A stretch of DNA of 45,777 nucleotides. Source: Chloroflexota bacterium (GTDB lineage Bacteria; Chloroflexota; Anaerolineae; Anaerolineales; VGOW01). The position numbers and the translations under genes are program-made. The stretch is taken from NCBI GenBank assembly GCA_016875735.1, contig VGOW01000027.1, positions 1 to 45,777 of the forward strand, read 5' to 3'. The notes under the pieces are model-generated. The model worked only from the letters and a program-made list of their open reading frames with translations. It was not told the DNA's origin and ran no database searches. Of the stretch, positions 23,364 to 31,280 are shown piece after piece (positions within the stretch are counted from its first letter, which is position 1; every line of letters starts with the position of its first letter).

Positions 23364-24733
23364 TCGTTCGCCCGCTCTCTCTGCGCGGTGGCAATCACCC
23401 GCTCCACCATCTCTCGGCACAAGCCGGTGTGCTGGCGGTAGTCGAACAGCGATTCGATTTCTTCGGGCGAGAGTCGCGCGGTGATGGCCGCATTTTCGAG
23501 CAGGGCTTCCTTCAACGGGCGGCCCGCTTCGGCGGCTTTCATCGCCGTGTCATACACCATCGTGTGCGCGCTTTGCTTGCCCACCTTTTCGGCCAGCCTC
23601 AGCATCACGCGCTCCGAAAGCACGTAGCCTTTCGTCGCTTCGAGATTGGCCATCATCCGCCCGGCGTGAATTTGCAGGTTGGCCGTCATCACCTTCGTCA
23701 GCGCGAGGAGTTTGGCGGCGGCCATGCACGTCTCGGCCAGCACCGCCCACTCCGCTTTCCACGCGCGCCCGTCGCGCTCGTGGTCGTGCACCTGGCTTTC
23801 GGCGATGAGCGCGCCGTTGTGTCGGATGACTCGCGCCAGCGTGCCGAGATGCTCGGCAATCTCCGGGTTGCGCTTGTGCGGCATGGTGATGCTGCCCACC
23901 GTGCCGGGCACGAAGCCCTCGGTCACCTCGCCGATCTCCGGCCTCTGCAAGTTGTAAACTTCGTGACCGATTTTATCCGCCGTGCCGGAGAAGAGAGTGA
24001 GCAGATGAAACCACTCGACGATGACATCCCGCGCCGTTGTCCACGTCACGTCGGGCGAGCGCAAGCCGAGCCGCGCAAAAAATTTTTCCTGCAATTCCAG
24101 CCCGCGCGGGCCGAGCGACGACAGGCTCCCGACTCCGCCGGCGAGCTGTCCAATGCCCAATCTCGATTTGAGTTCTTTCAGCCGTTGGAGGTGACGCCGA
24201 GTCTCACTCGCCCACACCGCCGCTTTAAACCCGAACGTGATGGGCAGGCCGGGCTGGCCGTGCGTGCGTCCGGCCATCACCGTGTCGCGGTGCGCCTCCG
24301 CAAGCCTCAGCAAGTTCTCCTCAATCGCCCGCAGTTCGCCGTAGGCCATCTGCCAAACGCGATTGAGCGCCATCATCATCCACGTGTCGGTGAGGTCTTG
24401 CACCGTCGCGCCGTAATACACCCACTCACCCGACTCGCTGGGACAGCGGCGTTGCACGGCTTGGATGAGGCCGAGCGTGGAATGATTCGTCGCTTCGAGT
24501 CCTTTGCGAACTTCGTCGAAGAACTCGGCATCGAGGGGCAGAGTGCGGCAGGCGTGCGCCACTTGCCGCGCCGCCTCGGCGGGGATGAGACCCACTTCGG
24601 CTTGGGCCTCGGCCAGCGCGGCCAAAATCTCCAGCCAGGCGCGGGTGCGCGGCTCGTCGTCGAACAGGGCGCGCGTCTCGTCGGTGCCCCACGAGCCGCG
24701 ATAAATGAGCGAATCGGAAATGTGGGCGGGCAT
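23360..24733 (-). CDS. Aspartase/fumarase-superfamily lyase, adenylosuccinate-lyase/CMLE-like (putative CoM biosynthesis)
   Basis: 457 residues starting from ATG at 24733, with GGAG from a repeat 8 bases upstream. Superfamily regions are present: YYGATVQDLTDT, AGRTHGQPGLPITFGFK, and the flexible signature loop GSITMPHKRNP. It would be called adenylosuccinate lyase or carboxymuconate cycloisomerase by similarity. The operon context instead suggests one of the two lyases of bacterial CoM synthesis, acting on phosphosulfolactate or sulfoacrylate. Its stop overlaps the PLP enzyme start. Confidence 0.82.
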   Translation of the reverse strand: MPAHISDSLIYRGSWGTDETRALFDDEPRTRAWLEILAALAEAQAEVGLIPAEAARQVAHACRTLPLDAEFFDEVRKGLEATNHSTLGLIQAVQRRCPSESGEWVYYGATVQDLTDTWMMMALNRVWQMAYGELRAIEENLLRLAEAHRDTVMAGRTHGQPGLPITFGFKAAVWASETRRHLQRLKELKSRLGIGQLAGGVGSLSSLGPRGLELQEKFFARLGLRSPDVTWTTARDVIVEWFHLLTLFSGTADKIGHEVYNLQRPEIGEVTEGFVPGTVGSITMPHKRNPEIAEHLGTLARVIRHNGALIAESQVHDHERDGRAWKAEWAVLAETCMAAAKLLALTKVMTANLQIHAGRMMANLEATKGYVLSERVMLRLAEKVGKQSAHTMVYDTAMKAAEAGRPLKEALLENAAITARLSPEEIESLFDYRQHTGLCREMVERVIATAQRERANE

Positions 24734-24757
24734 GGAGCAAACTCCAAAGATCAAACT

Positions 24758-26326
24758 TCAAACGCCAAAGCGGCGGCGGCGGTTCGGCGGCACCGGCAAA
24801 TCGCCGTACGATTCGTCCCATTCGTCGCCAAAGAATTCCGGCGCGCTTTCGGCGGGTTGGGGCGGCGCAATTTTGAGGGCCGAGGCGGTCATCAATAACA
24901 TGGCCTCGGCGGATTCGATCCGCAGCTGCGCGGCGGCGCGCCATTGATCGTGATGGGTCAGCGATTCGCGGCAATCGGCGATCATCTGCGCCGCCGATGA
25001 CTCTGCCGCGCCGCCGACTCCGCTTCGAACGGCGACGATGCGCGCCGGGTCGAGCGCCTCGGCAACCAGAGCCGGGTCGAGATCGAGAGATCGTTGGAGA
25101 TGCGATTGAGAGGCGGCCTCCAGCAAATCGGCGGTGAGGGTTGGCGAGCCGGTCTCGATGGCGGCGCGCACGGCGTGTCCCACGAGATCGTGCGCGGTCT
25201 TGTAATCCATGCCACACTTGAGCATCATCACTTCGGCGAGATCAGTTGCGCCGATGAAATTTTGCGCGGCGCGTCCGGCGGCGCGCGCGGCGTTGACGGT
25301 GAGGCCGCGCAGAACGTCGGCCATCAATCGAATCGCGCCGGTGGTTTGATCGAGCGCGCGGGGGATGTCGCCGTAGGCGAAGAGGCGGTTGTCGATTTGG
25401 CCGGAGGGCGTTTTGCCCACCGCCGCCATCGCCGCCAATGTGCCAATGGCCTCGCCGCACGCGCCGCGAATGTAAGCCAGCGAGTACGGGTTCTTCTTCT
25501 GCGGCATGATGACGCTGGTGCGCGTGTGGCGGTCGGCCAAGTCGAGGAGGCCGAACTCGGAGGTGGAAAAGATTTGCAGGTCTTCAGCGAGGCGGTCGAG
25601 GTTGACGAGCGCGGCAGTGATGAGCGCGGCGATCTCGATGGGGCCGTCGGCTTGCCACATCGCATCGCGGGTGTGAGTGATGACTCCGTCGAAGCCAAGA
25701 AGGTTGGCGAGCCGTTCCCGGTCGAGAGGGAGGCGGCTCCCGTTCACGCTTCCGCTTCCGGCGGGGCTGAGGTTGGTTCGGGCAAAAGCGTCGCGCGCGC
25801 GGTCGAGGTCGCGCAGAATCGGATAGACAAAGGTGAGGAGGTAATGGCCGAAGGTGGTGGGCTGTGCGGGTTGAAGATAGGTGTAATCGGGAAAGAGGGT
25901 GGCACGGTGCGCGTCGGCGAGGTCGAGCGCGGCGGCGGCGCAGTCGGCGAGCGCGGCACTGAGAGTCAACAATCGCGCGCGCGCGGCGAGTCGATAACCA
26001 ATCGTCGTCGCTTCTCGGCGGGCGCGGCCAGCCGACAACCAGCCAACCGGTGCGGCGAGCATTTTGAGATACGCTTCGCGATTGGAATACACATCGCCTG
26101 TGGCCGGGTCGAGGGCGAAGTCGAGCGGCGGGCGCGGATGAATGGTGAGGAGCGCGTAGAGGAGCGCGCCGCCCGCGTCAGCGGGAACGATGTTCGCTTC
26201 GATGAGGCCGACGACGTGAGCGATGTCGGCGAGGCTCATGCCCGAATAGAGCAGAGTCATGTCGCCCGTCTCGCGCGCGTAGGCGGAGCGGACGAGCGAC
26301 TCGGCGGGCGGCTCTTTGAGTCGCAT
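24758..26326 (-). CDS. Aspartase/fumarase-superfamily lyase, argininosuccinate-lyase-like (putative CoM biosynthesis)
   Basis: 522 residues beginning 3 bases after the ComA stop. Conserved regions are DYTYLQPAQPTTFGHYLL, SGSVNGSRLPLDRERLANLL and the signature TSVIMPQKKNP. It would be annotated argininosuccinate lyase, but no arginine genes are near. It lies between a ComA homologue and a second lyase of the same superfamily. In Xanthobacter XcbC1 belongs to this superfamily and removes phosphate from phosphosulfolactate to give sulfoacrylate; which of the two lyases here does that cannot be told. The C-terminal ~30 residues (PVPPNRRRRFGV) run into a repeat-bearing spacer. Confidence 0.82.
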   Translation of the reverse strand: MRLKEPPAESLVRSAYARETGDMTLLYSGMSLADIAHVVGLIEANIVPADAGGALLYALLTIHPRPPLDFALDPATGDVYSNREAYLKMLAAPVGWLSAGRARREATTIGYRLAARARLLTLSAALADCAAAALDLADAHRATLFPDYTYLQPAQPTTFGHYLLTFVYPILRDLDRARDAFARTNLSPAGSGSVNGSRLPLDRERLANLLGFDGVITHTRDAMWQADGPIEIAALITAALVNLDRLAEDLQIFSTSEFGLLDLADRHTRTSVIMPQKKNPYSLAYIRGACGEAIGTLAAMAAVGKTPSGQIDNRLFAYGDIPRALDQTTGAIRLMADVLRGLTVNAARAAGRAAQNFIGATDLAEVMMLKCGMDYKTAHDLVGHAVRAAIETGSPTLTADLLEAASQSHLQRSLDLDPALVAEALDPARIVAVRSGVGGAAESSAAQMIADCRESLTHHDQWRAAAQLRIESAEAMLLMTASALKIAPPQPAESAPEFFGDEWDESYGDLPVPPNRRRRFGV

Positions 26327-26329
26327 GGC

Positions 26330-27187
26330 TTACGCCTCCGGCACTTTGTGGTGCAGCATGTGTGAGATGCGCTCGGCCAGCGTGCGCGGCTCTTCCTGCT
26401 CCATCCTTTCGACGACGGGGCGCAGAGTCTCGAATCGCAAACCGGCGCGCAGGGCTTCGGTGGCCAGCAGATCGTTGGGCTGGATATTGCCCAAGCCCAC
26501 ATCGGGGCCGAAGCGCAAAATGAAATACTCTTGCTGATTCTTGAGCGGCGCTTCCCAGATCAATCGCTCGAGATGCCCATTGAGCGCGGCGACAATGGTG
26601 TTGACGTCGTCTTCGTGAACGTCGCCTTCTTTGCTGTAGATGCCGACTCCCTTGCCCGATTCGCGAGCCTCGATGATGACCCACGAAGAGCCGACTTCGA
26701 AATCGGCCAGCGCCAACTGCGCCAGTTTGGCCGCCGAGGGCTGTTCGCGCGGATCCTTTTTGCCCACTTCAGAAACGACCGTTAGCCCAGCATCGAGCGC
26801 GAAGCGGATGGCGTCGCGGCGATTCTCAGCCGGGAGATGAATCGTGCCGTCGGAAATCTCTACGCCGTTGAAGCCGAGTTGGCAAGCACGGGCGATGTAC
26901 TCGGGATAGACGCCCTTGAGGATGGCGTATTCGGCGAGAGTGCCGCCGGGGTACACAAGCAGATCGTTGTCGCGGGCCAGTTTGATTTTGCGGCGCAGGA
27001 TGTCTTCGCCAAGCAAGGCCGAGGTGCCGAACGACAGTTTCCAATGGTCGGCGAAGTCGCCGGTCAGTTCGAGCAGATCGGCCATGTTGGTGAGGCCCAT
27101 GCACCGATCGATGATCATGGTGGCCTGCGCGCGCGGCTTGCGCGAGCGCCCGTTGACGTGAGGGAACACCTCGGCCCATGCCTTCAT
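26330..27187 (-). CDS. comA: Phosphosulfolactate synthase (ComA/XcbB1-like), first step of coenzyme M synthesis
   Basis: 285 residues starting from ATG at 27187, with GGAG 6 bases upstream. It adds sulfite to phosphoenolpyruvate to give (R)-phosphosulfolactate. TIM-barrel ComA landmarks are all present: DLLVYPGGTLAEYAI, ACQLGFNGVEISDGTIHLP, LTVVSEVGKKDP, SSWVIIEARESGKG and the C-terminal FGPDVGLGNIQPNDLLA. ComA homologues in bacteria also include YitD-type proteins without CoM context. The two lyases and PLP enzyme directly downstream make the CoM role much more likely here. Confidence 0.9.
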   Translation of the reverse strand: MKAWAEVFPHVNGRSRKPRAQATMIIDRCMGLTNMADLLELTGDFADHWKLSFGTSALLGEDILRRKIKLARDNDLLVYPGGTLAEYAILKGVYPEYIARACQLGFNGVEISDGTIHLPAENRRDAIRFALDAGLTVVSEVGKKDPREQPSAAKLAQLALADFEVGSSWVIIEARESGKGVGIYSKEGDVHEDDVNTIVAALNGHLERLIWEAPLKNQQEYFILRFGPDVGLGNIQPNDLLATEALRAGLRFETLRPVVERMEQEEPRTLAERISHMLHHKVPEA

Positions 27188-27188
27188 G

Positions 27189-27285
27189 GAGAACTCCAAA
27201 TTGCAAATCTCAAACCTCAAACTCCCAACTTCAAAACTGCCCCTTTGAAGTTTGAAGTTGGGAGTTTGAAGTTTGTGAAGTTACC
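27189..27285. repeat. Inverted TTTGAAGTTTG/CAAACTTCAAA spacer repeat
   Basis: Left half carries CTCCAAATTGCAAATCTCAA and ACCTCAAACTCCCAACTTCA. The right half carries TTTGAAGTTTGAAGTTGGGA and GTTTGAAGTTTGTGAAG. They can fold into a long imperfect stem. The left edge provides GGAG for the ComA start, and the right half is translated as the last ~20 residues of the upstream gene. It is the same family as the sHdr-region spacers. Confidence 0.75.
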
Positions 27286-28130
27286 TGTCGCAACGCTTCT
27301 TCCACCATCTTCAAATCTGCGCCCCAAGGGACGGCGGCAATATTGTTTTCCACTTCGATGTGATATTCGAGCAGACAGCATTTGAGCAAGGTCGGCTCAC
27401 TGCGCTTGCCAGCCAGCACGCGCGGGCACATTTCGATTCGCGGCGGCTCGTCGCCGTAATAGTGGCGATGGAATTGCAAACTGCGTTCACAGCCAATCAA
27501 TGTCCAATCCTGCCGTTGCTCCGGGCGCTCATCCAAAAAATAGACCGGCGCACAAAATTTATCCAGCCCGCCGGAACGGCAGGGGACGAGAAACGCGGGC
27601 GGGGTGCGCCCGGCGGCCAAGTCGTTGAGGTCAATGCGTTCGAGTTCGAGACGGATGGGCGGAAGTTCGGCGTAACTCAAAACGTGTTGGGCCAGCCCGT
27701 AAAGTTTGGGCGGCTCCGGCGGCGCAACTTCTACCACGCGAATGATGAGCGGGTCGGGATGATGGATGAAATTGACATGTTCGTATTTGCCGAGCACGAC
27801 GAGCGTGCCGTCGGGCCCGATGCCAAGTTTGCGCGCTTTGGCCGCCAACGCCGAGGGGTTGCCGGGGTCGGTGTCGGGCGCGAGGGCGTAAAGGCAAGTG
27901 TCGGGCAGGGCCAGCACATCCACCGAGTCGATGCGGCTGAATAGCGGCTCGCGGTCAGGCGCGGTGACGGCGGCCACGGCCGTAGCCTCGCCCTTTCGCA
28001 GAACGATGAAGTCGGTGCGCCGATACGTTTCGCGCCCCAGCAAATGATCGCGAATGGCGGCTTCGGTCATCGCACCGCCGTAGTTCTGCACGCTGACCCG
28101 CCGATAGGGTAGGGGGACAAGGTTTTTCAT
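27231..28130 (-). CDS. Unrecognised Cys/His-rich protein between folD and comA
   Basis: 299 residues, start ATG at 28130, 6 bases after the folD stop. I do not recognise the family with confidence. The N-terminal half looks alpha/beta (RTDFIVLRKGEATAVAAV, VDVLALPDTCLYALA, TLVVLGKYEHVNFIHHPD). The C-terminal half holds clustered Cys and His: FLVPCRSGGLDKFC, IGCERSLQFHRHYYG, IEMCPR, LLKCCLLEYH, which may bind a metal or Fe-S cluster. The last residues (SQTSNSQLQTSKGQF) are encoded by a spacer repeat. Co-transcription with folD and CoM genes suggests a C1 or CoM role (inference). Confidence 0.75.
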   Translation of the reverse strand: MKNLVPLPYRRVSVQNYGGAMTEAAIRDHLLGRETYRRTDFIVLRKGEATAVAAVTAPDREPLFSRIDSVDVLALPDTCLYALAPDTDPGNPSALAAKARKLGIGPDGTLVVLGKYEHVNFIHHPDPLIIRVVEVAPPEPPKLYGLAQHVLSYAELPPIRLELERIDLNDLAAGRTPPAFLVPCRSGGLDKFCAPVYFLDERPEQRQDWTLIGCERSLQFHRHYYGDEPPRIEMCPRVLAGKRSEPTLLKCCLLEYHIEVENNIAAVPWGADLKMVEEALRQVTSQTSNSQLQTSKGQF

Positions 28131-28136
28131 TCGGTC

Positions 28137-29036
28137 TCAATGCTGCATGTTCTTTTCGTATTGCTGTTTTTGATAATCCACCGCCAGCACGGTATTGCGC
28201 AGAAGCATGGCCACCGTCATCGGCCCCACGCCGCCCGGCACCGGGGTGATCCACCCGGCAATTTCGTGGACGCTGTCGAAATCAACGTCTCCCACAATTT
28301 TACTTTTCTTCTCGCCGTTTGACCCATCAACCGTGATTTGATTAATGCCGATGTCAATGACCGCCGCGCCGGGCTTCACCATCTCGCCGGTGATGAGGCC
28401 GGGCTTGCCCACCGCCACAAACAGCGCGTCGGCCCGCCGCGTGTGCGCGGAAAGGTTGCGCGTGCCGTGATGGCAAATGGTCACGGTGGCGAGGTCTTCC
28501 ATGAGCAATAGCGCGATGGGCTTGCCCACAATCTCGGAATGACCAACGACGATCACCTCCAGCCCTTGCAAGGTGAGGCCGGTGGATTTGAGCAGAGCCA
28601 CCGAAGCCAGCGAGGTGCACGGGCCGAGTTTGGGTTGGCCGTACACGATGTTGCCGATGTTCGTCGGGTTCATGCCCTCCACATCTTTGGTGGGGTGAAT
28701 GGCGTTCTGCAATGCATCCAGATTCAAGTGAGGGGGCACGGGACGCTGAAGCACGATGCCCGTCACTCGCGGATCGACGTTGAGGGCTTGAATGACGGCC
28801 ATCATTTCCAACTGCGAGATGTCGCCCGGGTAATGCCGGTTCTCGAAAGCGATGCCGACGCGTTCGCACGCGCGCTGTTGGTTGCGGATATACACCGCCG
28901 ACGCCGGGTTGTCGCCCACGTCGATGGACACGAGGTGCGGCAACCAGCCCAATTCATTGAGGGCTTTCACCCGCGATTGCACTTCGACAGTGATCGCCTT
29001 GGCTTGCGCTTGGCCGTCAATAATCTTGTGAGACAT
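28137..29036 (-). CDS. folD: FolD-like methylene-tetrahydrofolate dehydrogenase with substituted cyclohydrolase lysine
   Basis: 299 residues. FolD oxidises methylene-THF to methenyl-THF with NAD(P) and normally hydrolyses that to formyl-THF. Landmarks are SIDVGDNPASAVYIRNQQRA, TGIVLQRPVPPHLN, TKDVEGMNP, GPCTSLASV, VIVVGHSEIVGKP and PVPGGVGPMTVAML. The tyrosine (Tyr49) is kept, but the catalytic lysine four residues later (Lys56 in human, Lys54 in E. coli) is Gln53. In the human enzyme that change abolishes cyclohydrolase while dehydrogenase remains. It heads the operon with the CoM genes, so it probably serves methyl oxidation or methylene supply. Confidence 0.9.
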   Translation of the reverse strand: MSHKIIDGQAQAKAITVEVQSRVKALNELGWLPHLVSIDVGDNPASAVYIRNQQRACERVGIAFENRHYPGDISQLEMMAVIQALNVDPRVTGIVLQRPVPPHLNLDALQNAIHPTKDVEGMNPTNIGNIVYGQPKLGPCTSLASVALLKSTGLTLQGLEVIVVGHSEIVGKPIALLLMEDLATVTICHHGTRNLSAHTRRADALFVAVGKPGLITGEMVKPGAAVIDIGINQITVDGSNGEKKSKIVGDVDFDSVHEIAGWITPVPGGVGPMTVAMLLRNTVLAVDYQKQQYEKNMQH

Positions 29037-29075
29037 AGCGAGTGAGTGTAGGGGCGGCTCTTGCAGTCGCCCGCA

Positions 29076-29498
29076 TTAGGCCGCCGAGTCGTCACGCTTT
29101 CCCTCTAACTGGCGAAACTTGCGAAACGCCACCGAGAGGGTGGACGATTCGGCGATGGCTCCGGCCACCAACAGCACGTCGAAAATTTCATCGAGCGACG
29201 CGCCTTTGCGCTGCGCGGCGCGCATGTGCGCCTCGAGGCAGTGCTCGCACATCAGCGCCGCCGAGGCGGCCACGGCCGCCAGCTCTGCGGTCTTGGGATC
29301 GATGGCGCGCGGGGTTTCGTAAATGTGCGCGCCCTGCACGACGTGCGGCACGAACATTTCGGGGCGGCGGCTGAGCACGCCGAGCATAAAACCCACGCCG
29401 CCGTGCCGCTGACGAAGGTATTGCAGAATTGCCTCCACCGCCTTTTCATCATCGTTGACGAGGGAGAACAACTCCGCCAGAAGTTGTTGGCTATCCAC
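29076..29498 (-). CDS. Carboxymuconolactone-decarboxylase/AhpD-like protein with CxxC
   Basis: 140 residues from a GTG start at 29498. All-helical CMD fold with the AhpD-type active-site pattern MCEHCLEAHMRAA (CxxC plus His) and preceding Glu (DPKTAELAAVAASAAL). Proteins with this motif act as alkylhydroperoxidases or thiol-disulfide reductases; the substrate is unknown. It lies 39 bases upstream of folD in the same direction. Confidence 0.82.
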   Translation of the reverse strand: MDSQQLLAELFSLVNDDEKAVEAILQYLRQRHGGVGFMLGVLSRRPEMFVPHVVQGAHIYETPRAIDPKTAELAAVAASAALMCEHCLEAHMRAAQRKGASLDEIFDVLLVAGAIAESSTLSVAFRKFRQLEGKRDDSAA

Positions 29499-29572
29499 GT
29501 TGTCTCGAATGGGAGAGGCAGACGGGAGTCGTGTTGCGCCGCGCGACTCCCGTCCGAGTCACAGGGAGAGGA

Positions 29573-30004
29573 TTAGTAGACGCCGCGATCGAACTTGGGC
29601 GCGGGCAGATATTCCCACTTCTCGCCTTTGCGATGCTTGGCCGCAATATCGAGCACTTTGGCGGCGTATTCGAACGCATAGGGGATGCCCGGCCCGCCGG
29701 GAACGAAGCCGGCGGCGATGACGCCGACGACGCAGGCCTCGAACACTTCGCCATCGCTGGCCCCGGCCTCAATCGCCGGAACCACGTGGATGATACAGCG
29801 CGGTGAACACCACGAGACGCCGATAGCGGTGAACATCAATTCCTTGAGTCGCTTCGGAATGGCGCCATCGGCAAAGATGGTCTGGTAGAAGTTGGCGAAG
29901 GCCATCCCGTGATCCGGCACGACCGTGTTGAGAATCTGGTACATGCGCGGGACGAACTTCATGTTGTCTTTCATGAATTTATTGACTTCTTCGGTGGTTG
30001 CCAT
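29573..30004 (-). CDS. Carboxymuconolactone-decarboxylase-like protein
   Basis: 143 residues, start ATG at 30004 with AAAAGGAGAT upstream. CMD-type helical protein: RLKELMFTAIGVSWCSPRCI, HVVPAIEAGASDGEVFEAC, GPGIPYAFEYAAKVLDI. The Cys pair is CSPRC, spaced by three residues rather than two, so redox activity is less certain than in the neighbouring homologue. It probably starts a transcript with the downstream CMD gene; about 120 bases upstream are free of genes and should hold the promoter. Confidence 0.78.
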   Translation of the reverse strand: MATTEEVNKFMKDNMKFVPRMYQILNTVVPDHGMAFANFYQTIFADGAIPKRLKELMFTAIGVSWCSPRCIIHVVPAIEAGASDGEVFEACVVGVIAAGFVPGGPGIPYAFEYAAKVLDIAAKHRKGEKWEYLPAPKFDRGVY

Positions 30005-30126
30005 GGATATCTCCTTTTAGGAATGTGTGAGAAGTGTTGACCGCAAACCGAGAGCGAGTGTCGATGGGTAGAGTATGGGCGTGTTTTGAAGCATTCTCCT
30101 TTCCCCGATTGTTGTCCGAAATCTGT

Positions 30127-30396
30127 TTACATCGGGATGAAGAACCAGCCCCGCTTTTGAGCAATGGGCGTGTAGATCATCCAGATGATAATCAGCGCCG
30201 CGAACACAAGGTTGACCGGATCGAGCGCGCGAACCCACACGTAATAGGCCAGCCCCAACGCCGCCCCCACATGGGGAACCCGCGTTGCCCAGCGCGGCGG
30301 TTTGCCGTTGGCCACCAGAATCTCTCCGGCGTAATCTTCGTATCCCGGTGGGAGAGGGGCGGCGTTCTCTGTGGGTGTCGGAGTCTCTGTGTTCAT
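30127..30396 (-). CDS. Small membrane protein
   Basis: 89 residues with a soluble Pro-rich N-terminus (PTPTENAAPLPPGYEDYAGE) and two hydrophobic segments (VGAALGLAYYVWVRAL, NLVFAALIIIWMIYT) ending in FFIPM. No family recognised. It begins 1 base after the OsmC stop, so the two genes are probably co-transcribed. Proximity to ccoNOS may mean an oxidase-associated subunit (inference). Confidence 0.6.
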   Translation of the reverse strand: MNTETPTPTENAAPLPPGYEDYAGEILVANGKPPRWATRVPHVGAALGLAYYVWVRALDPVNLVFAALIIIWMIYTPIAQKRGWFFIPM

Positions 30397-30397
30397 G

Positions 30398-30937
30398 TCA
30401 GGCCAATGGCTTGTTGTTGAAGTGAACTTGGCCGGTCACGGGCACCGGGCGAGTCAATGTGTCGAGTACCGGGCAGCAGCGCTCGACAGTTTCCACTGAT
30501 TTTCGGATCTCGGCCTCGCTGGCCGAACTGCGGATGCGTGTTTCGCAGCGTATCTTGGAGAAGCCTGCGCCGGACTTGTGCTGGAGGTCGAACATCTCGC
30601 GCAAGTCCATCTGCCCTGAAAGTGTAACTTCCACAGTTTCCAGCGGAATGCCCATGAGCGAAGCGTAGGCCGAATAGAGAATCTCTTGGCATGTGCCCAA
30701 TGCGGCCAACACCAGTTCCATCGGGTTGGCGGCAGTGTTGCTTCCTCCCATCGAAGGGGGCTCGTCGATTCGAAAGGGCGGGAAGTCGCGGACGACGGCC
30801 TCGCACAAGAGGTTGCTCAGCCAGCGAGTGTTGGCGCGCATGACGGCCTTGTGCGGGGCCGATCCTGCGGCAAGGGTGTTGATGCGAGCCTGCAAGGCAT
30901 CTTTCAATCGTTGGCGTTCGTCCGGTTCGAAAGTCAT
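30398..30937 (-). CDS. OsmC/Ohr-family protein
   Basis: 179 residues starting from ATG at 30937. OsmC fold with GGSNTAANPMELVLAALGTC (first reactive Cys) and SVETVERCCPVLDTL (second Cys in a CCP context), the arrangement of thiol-dependent peroxidases and of OsmC-like proteins in sulfur-metabolism clusters. The catalytic Arg position is not obvious. Likely reduces organic hydroperoxides or handles persulfides. It is in the same direction as the oxidase genes that lie upstream of it. Confidence 0.85.
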   Translation of the reverse strand: MTFEPDERQRLKDALQARINTLAAGSAPHKAVMRANTRWLSNLLCEAVVRDFPPFRIDEPPSMGGSNTAANPMELVLAALGTCQEILYSAYASLMGIPLETVEVTLSGQMDLREMFDLQHKSGAGFSKIRCETRIRSSASEAEIRKSVETVERCCPVLDTLTRPVPVTGQVHFNNKPLA

Positions 30938-31062
30938 TGCACGCAAAAGTGTGTCGGGTCAGGGATGGCGTCGGCCCGGGGTCATCGCCTGACGCTACAA
31001 TTGAAGTTCGGCGGAGACATTCACGGGCCGGGGCGCATTCTCCTTTGTGGCTAACGATTGAA

Positions 31063-31083
31063 GGGGCATTGGGGCGATGCCCC
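31063..31083 (-). terminator. Hairpin after ccoS, possible terminator
   Basis: GGGGCAT (31063-31069) pairs with ATGCCCC (31077-31083) around a 7-base loop, 20 bases past the ccoS stop on the minus strand. The following sequence (TTCAATCG) is only weakly T-rich, so termination may be partial. Confidence 0.4.
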
Positions 31084-31103
31084 CGGGCCGACGGCTGGGA
31101 ATC

Positions 31104-31277
31104 TCAAGTATTCAAGTTATTGCCTCGAGGCGGTTGATCGTCTTTCAACATTGCATACTTCGCGGCTTCGGCATCGTCGAACTGGCCGTGCTTCCACGCC
31201 CAATACAGGCCAAGCGCGAATAACAGCAGAATGATGCCAGTCGTCGCCAGAATAAGCCAAGTGCCAGAATAAACCAT
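31104..31277 (-). CDS. ccoS: CcoS-like cbb3 oxidase small protein
   Basis: 57 residues starting from ATG at 31277: MVYSGTWLILATTGIILLLF, then a YWAWKHGQFDDAEAAKYAML stretch and a short tail. One transmembrane helix followed by WKHGQFDD...AKYAML is the pattern of CcoS, needed for haem and copper insertion in cbb3-type oxidases. It starts 3 bases after the ccoO stop. Confidence 0.8.
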   Translation of the reverse strand: MVYSGTWLILATTGIILLLFALGLYWAWKHGQFDDAEAAKYAMLKDDQPPRGNNLNT

Positions 31278-31280
31278 CGG

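Noticed and set aside
24758-26326. Argininosuccinate lyase of arginine synthesis
   Set aside because: No arginine genes nearby; gene is packed 3 bases after the ComA homologue and followed by a second lyase and PLP enzyme.
23429-26365. 489- and 423-codon + strand frames opposite the lyase genes
   Set aside because: The minus strand encodes the conserved lyase signature loops; the + frames have no motif.
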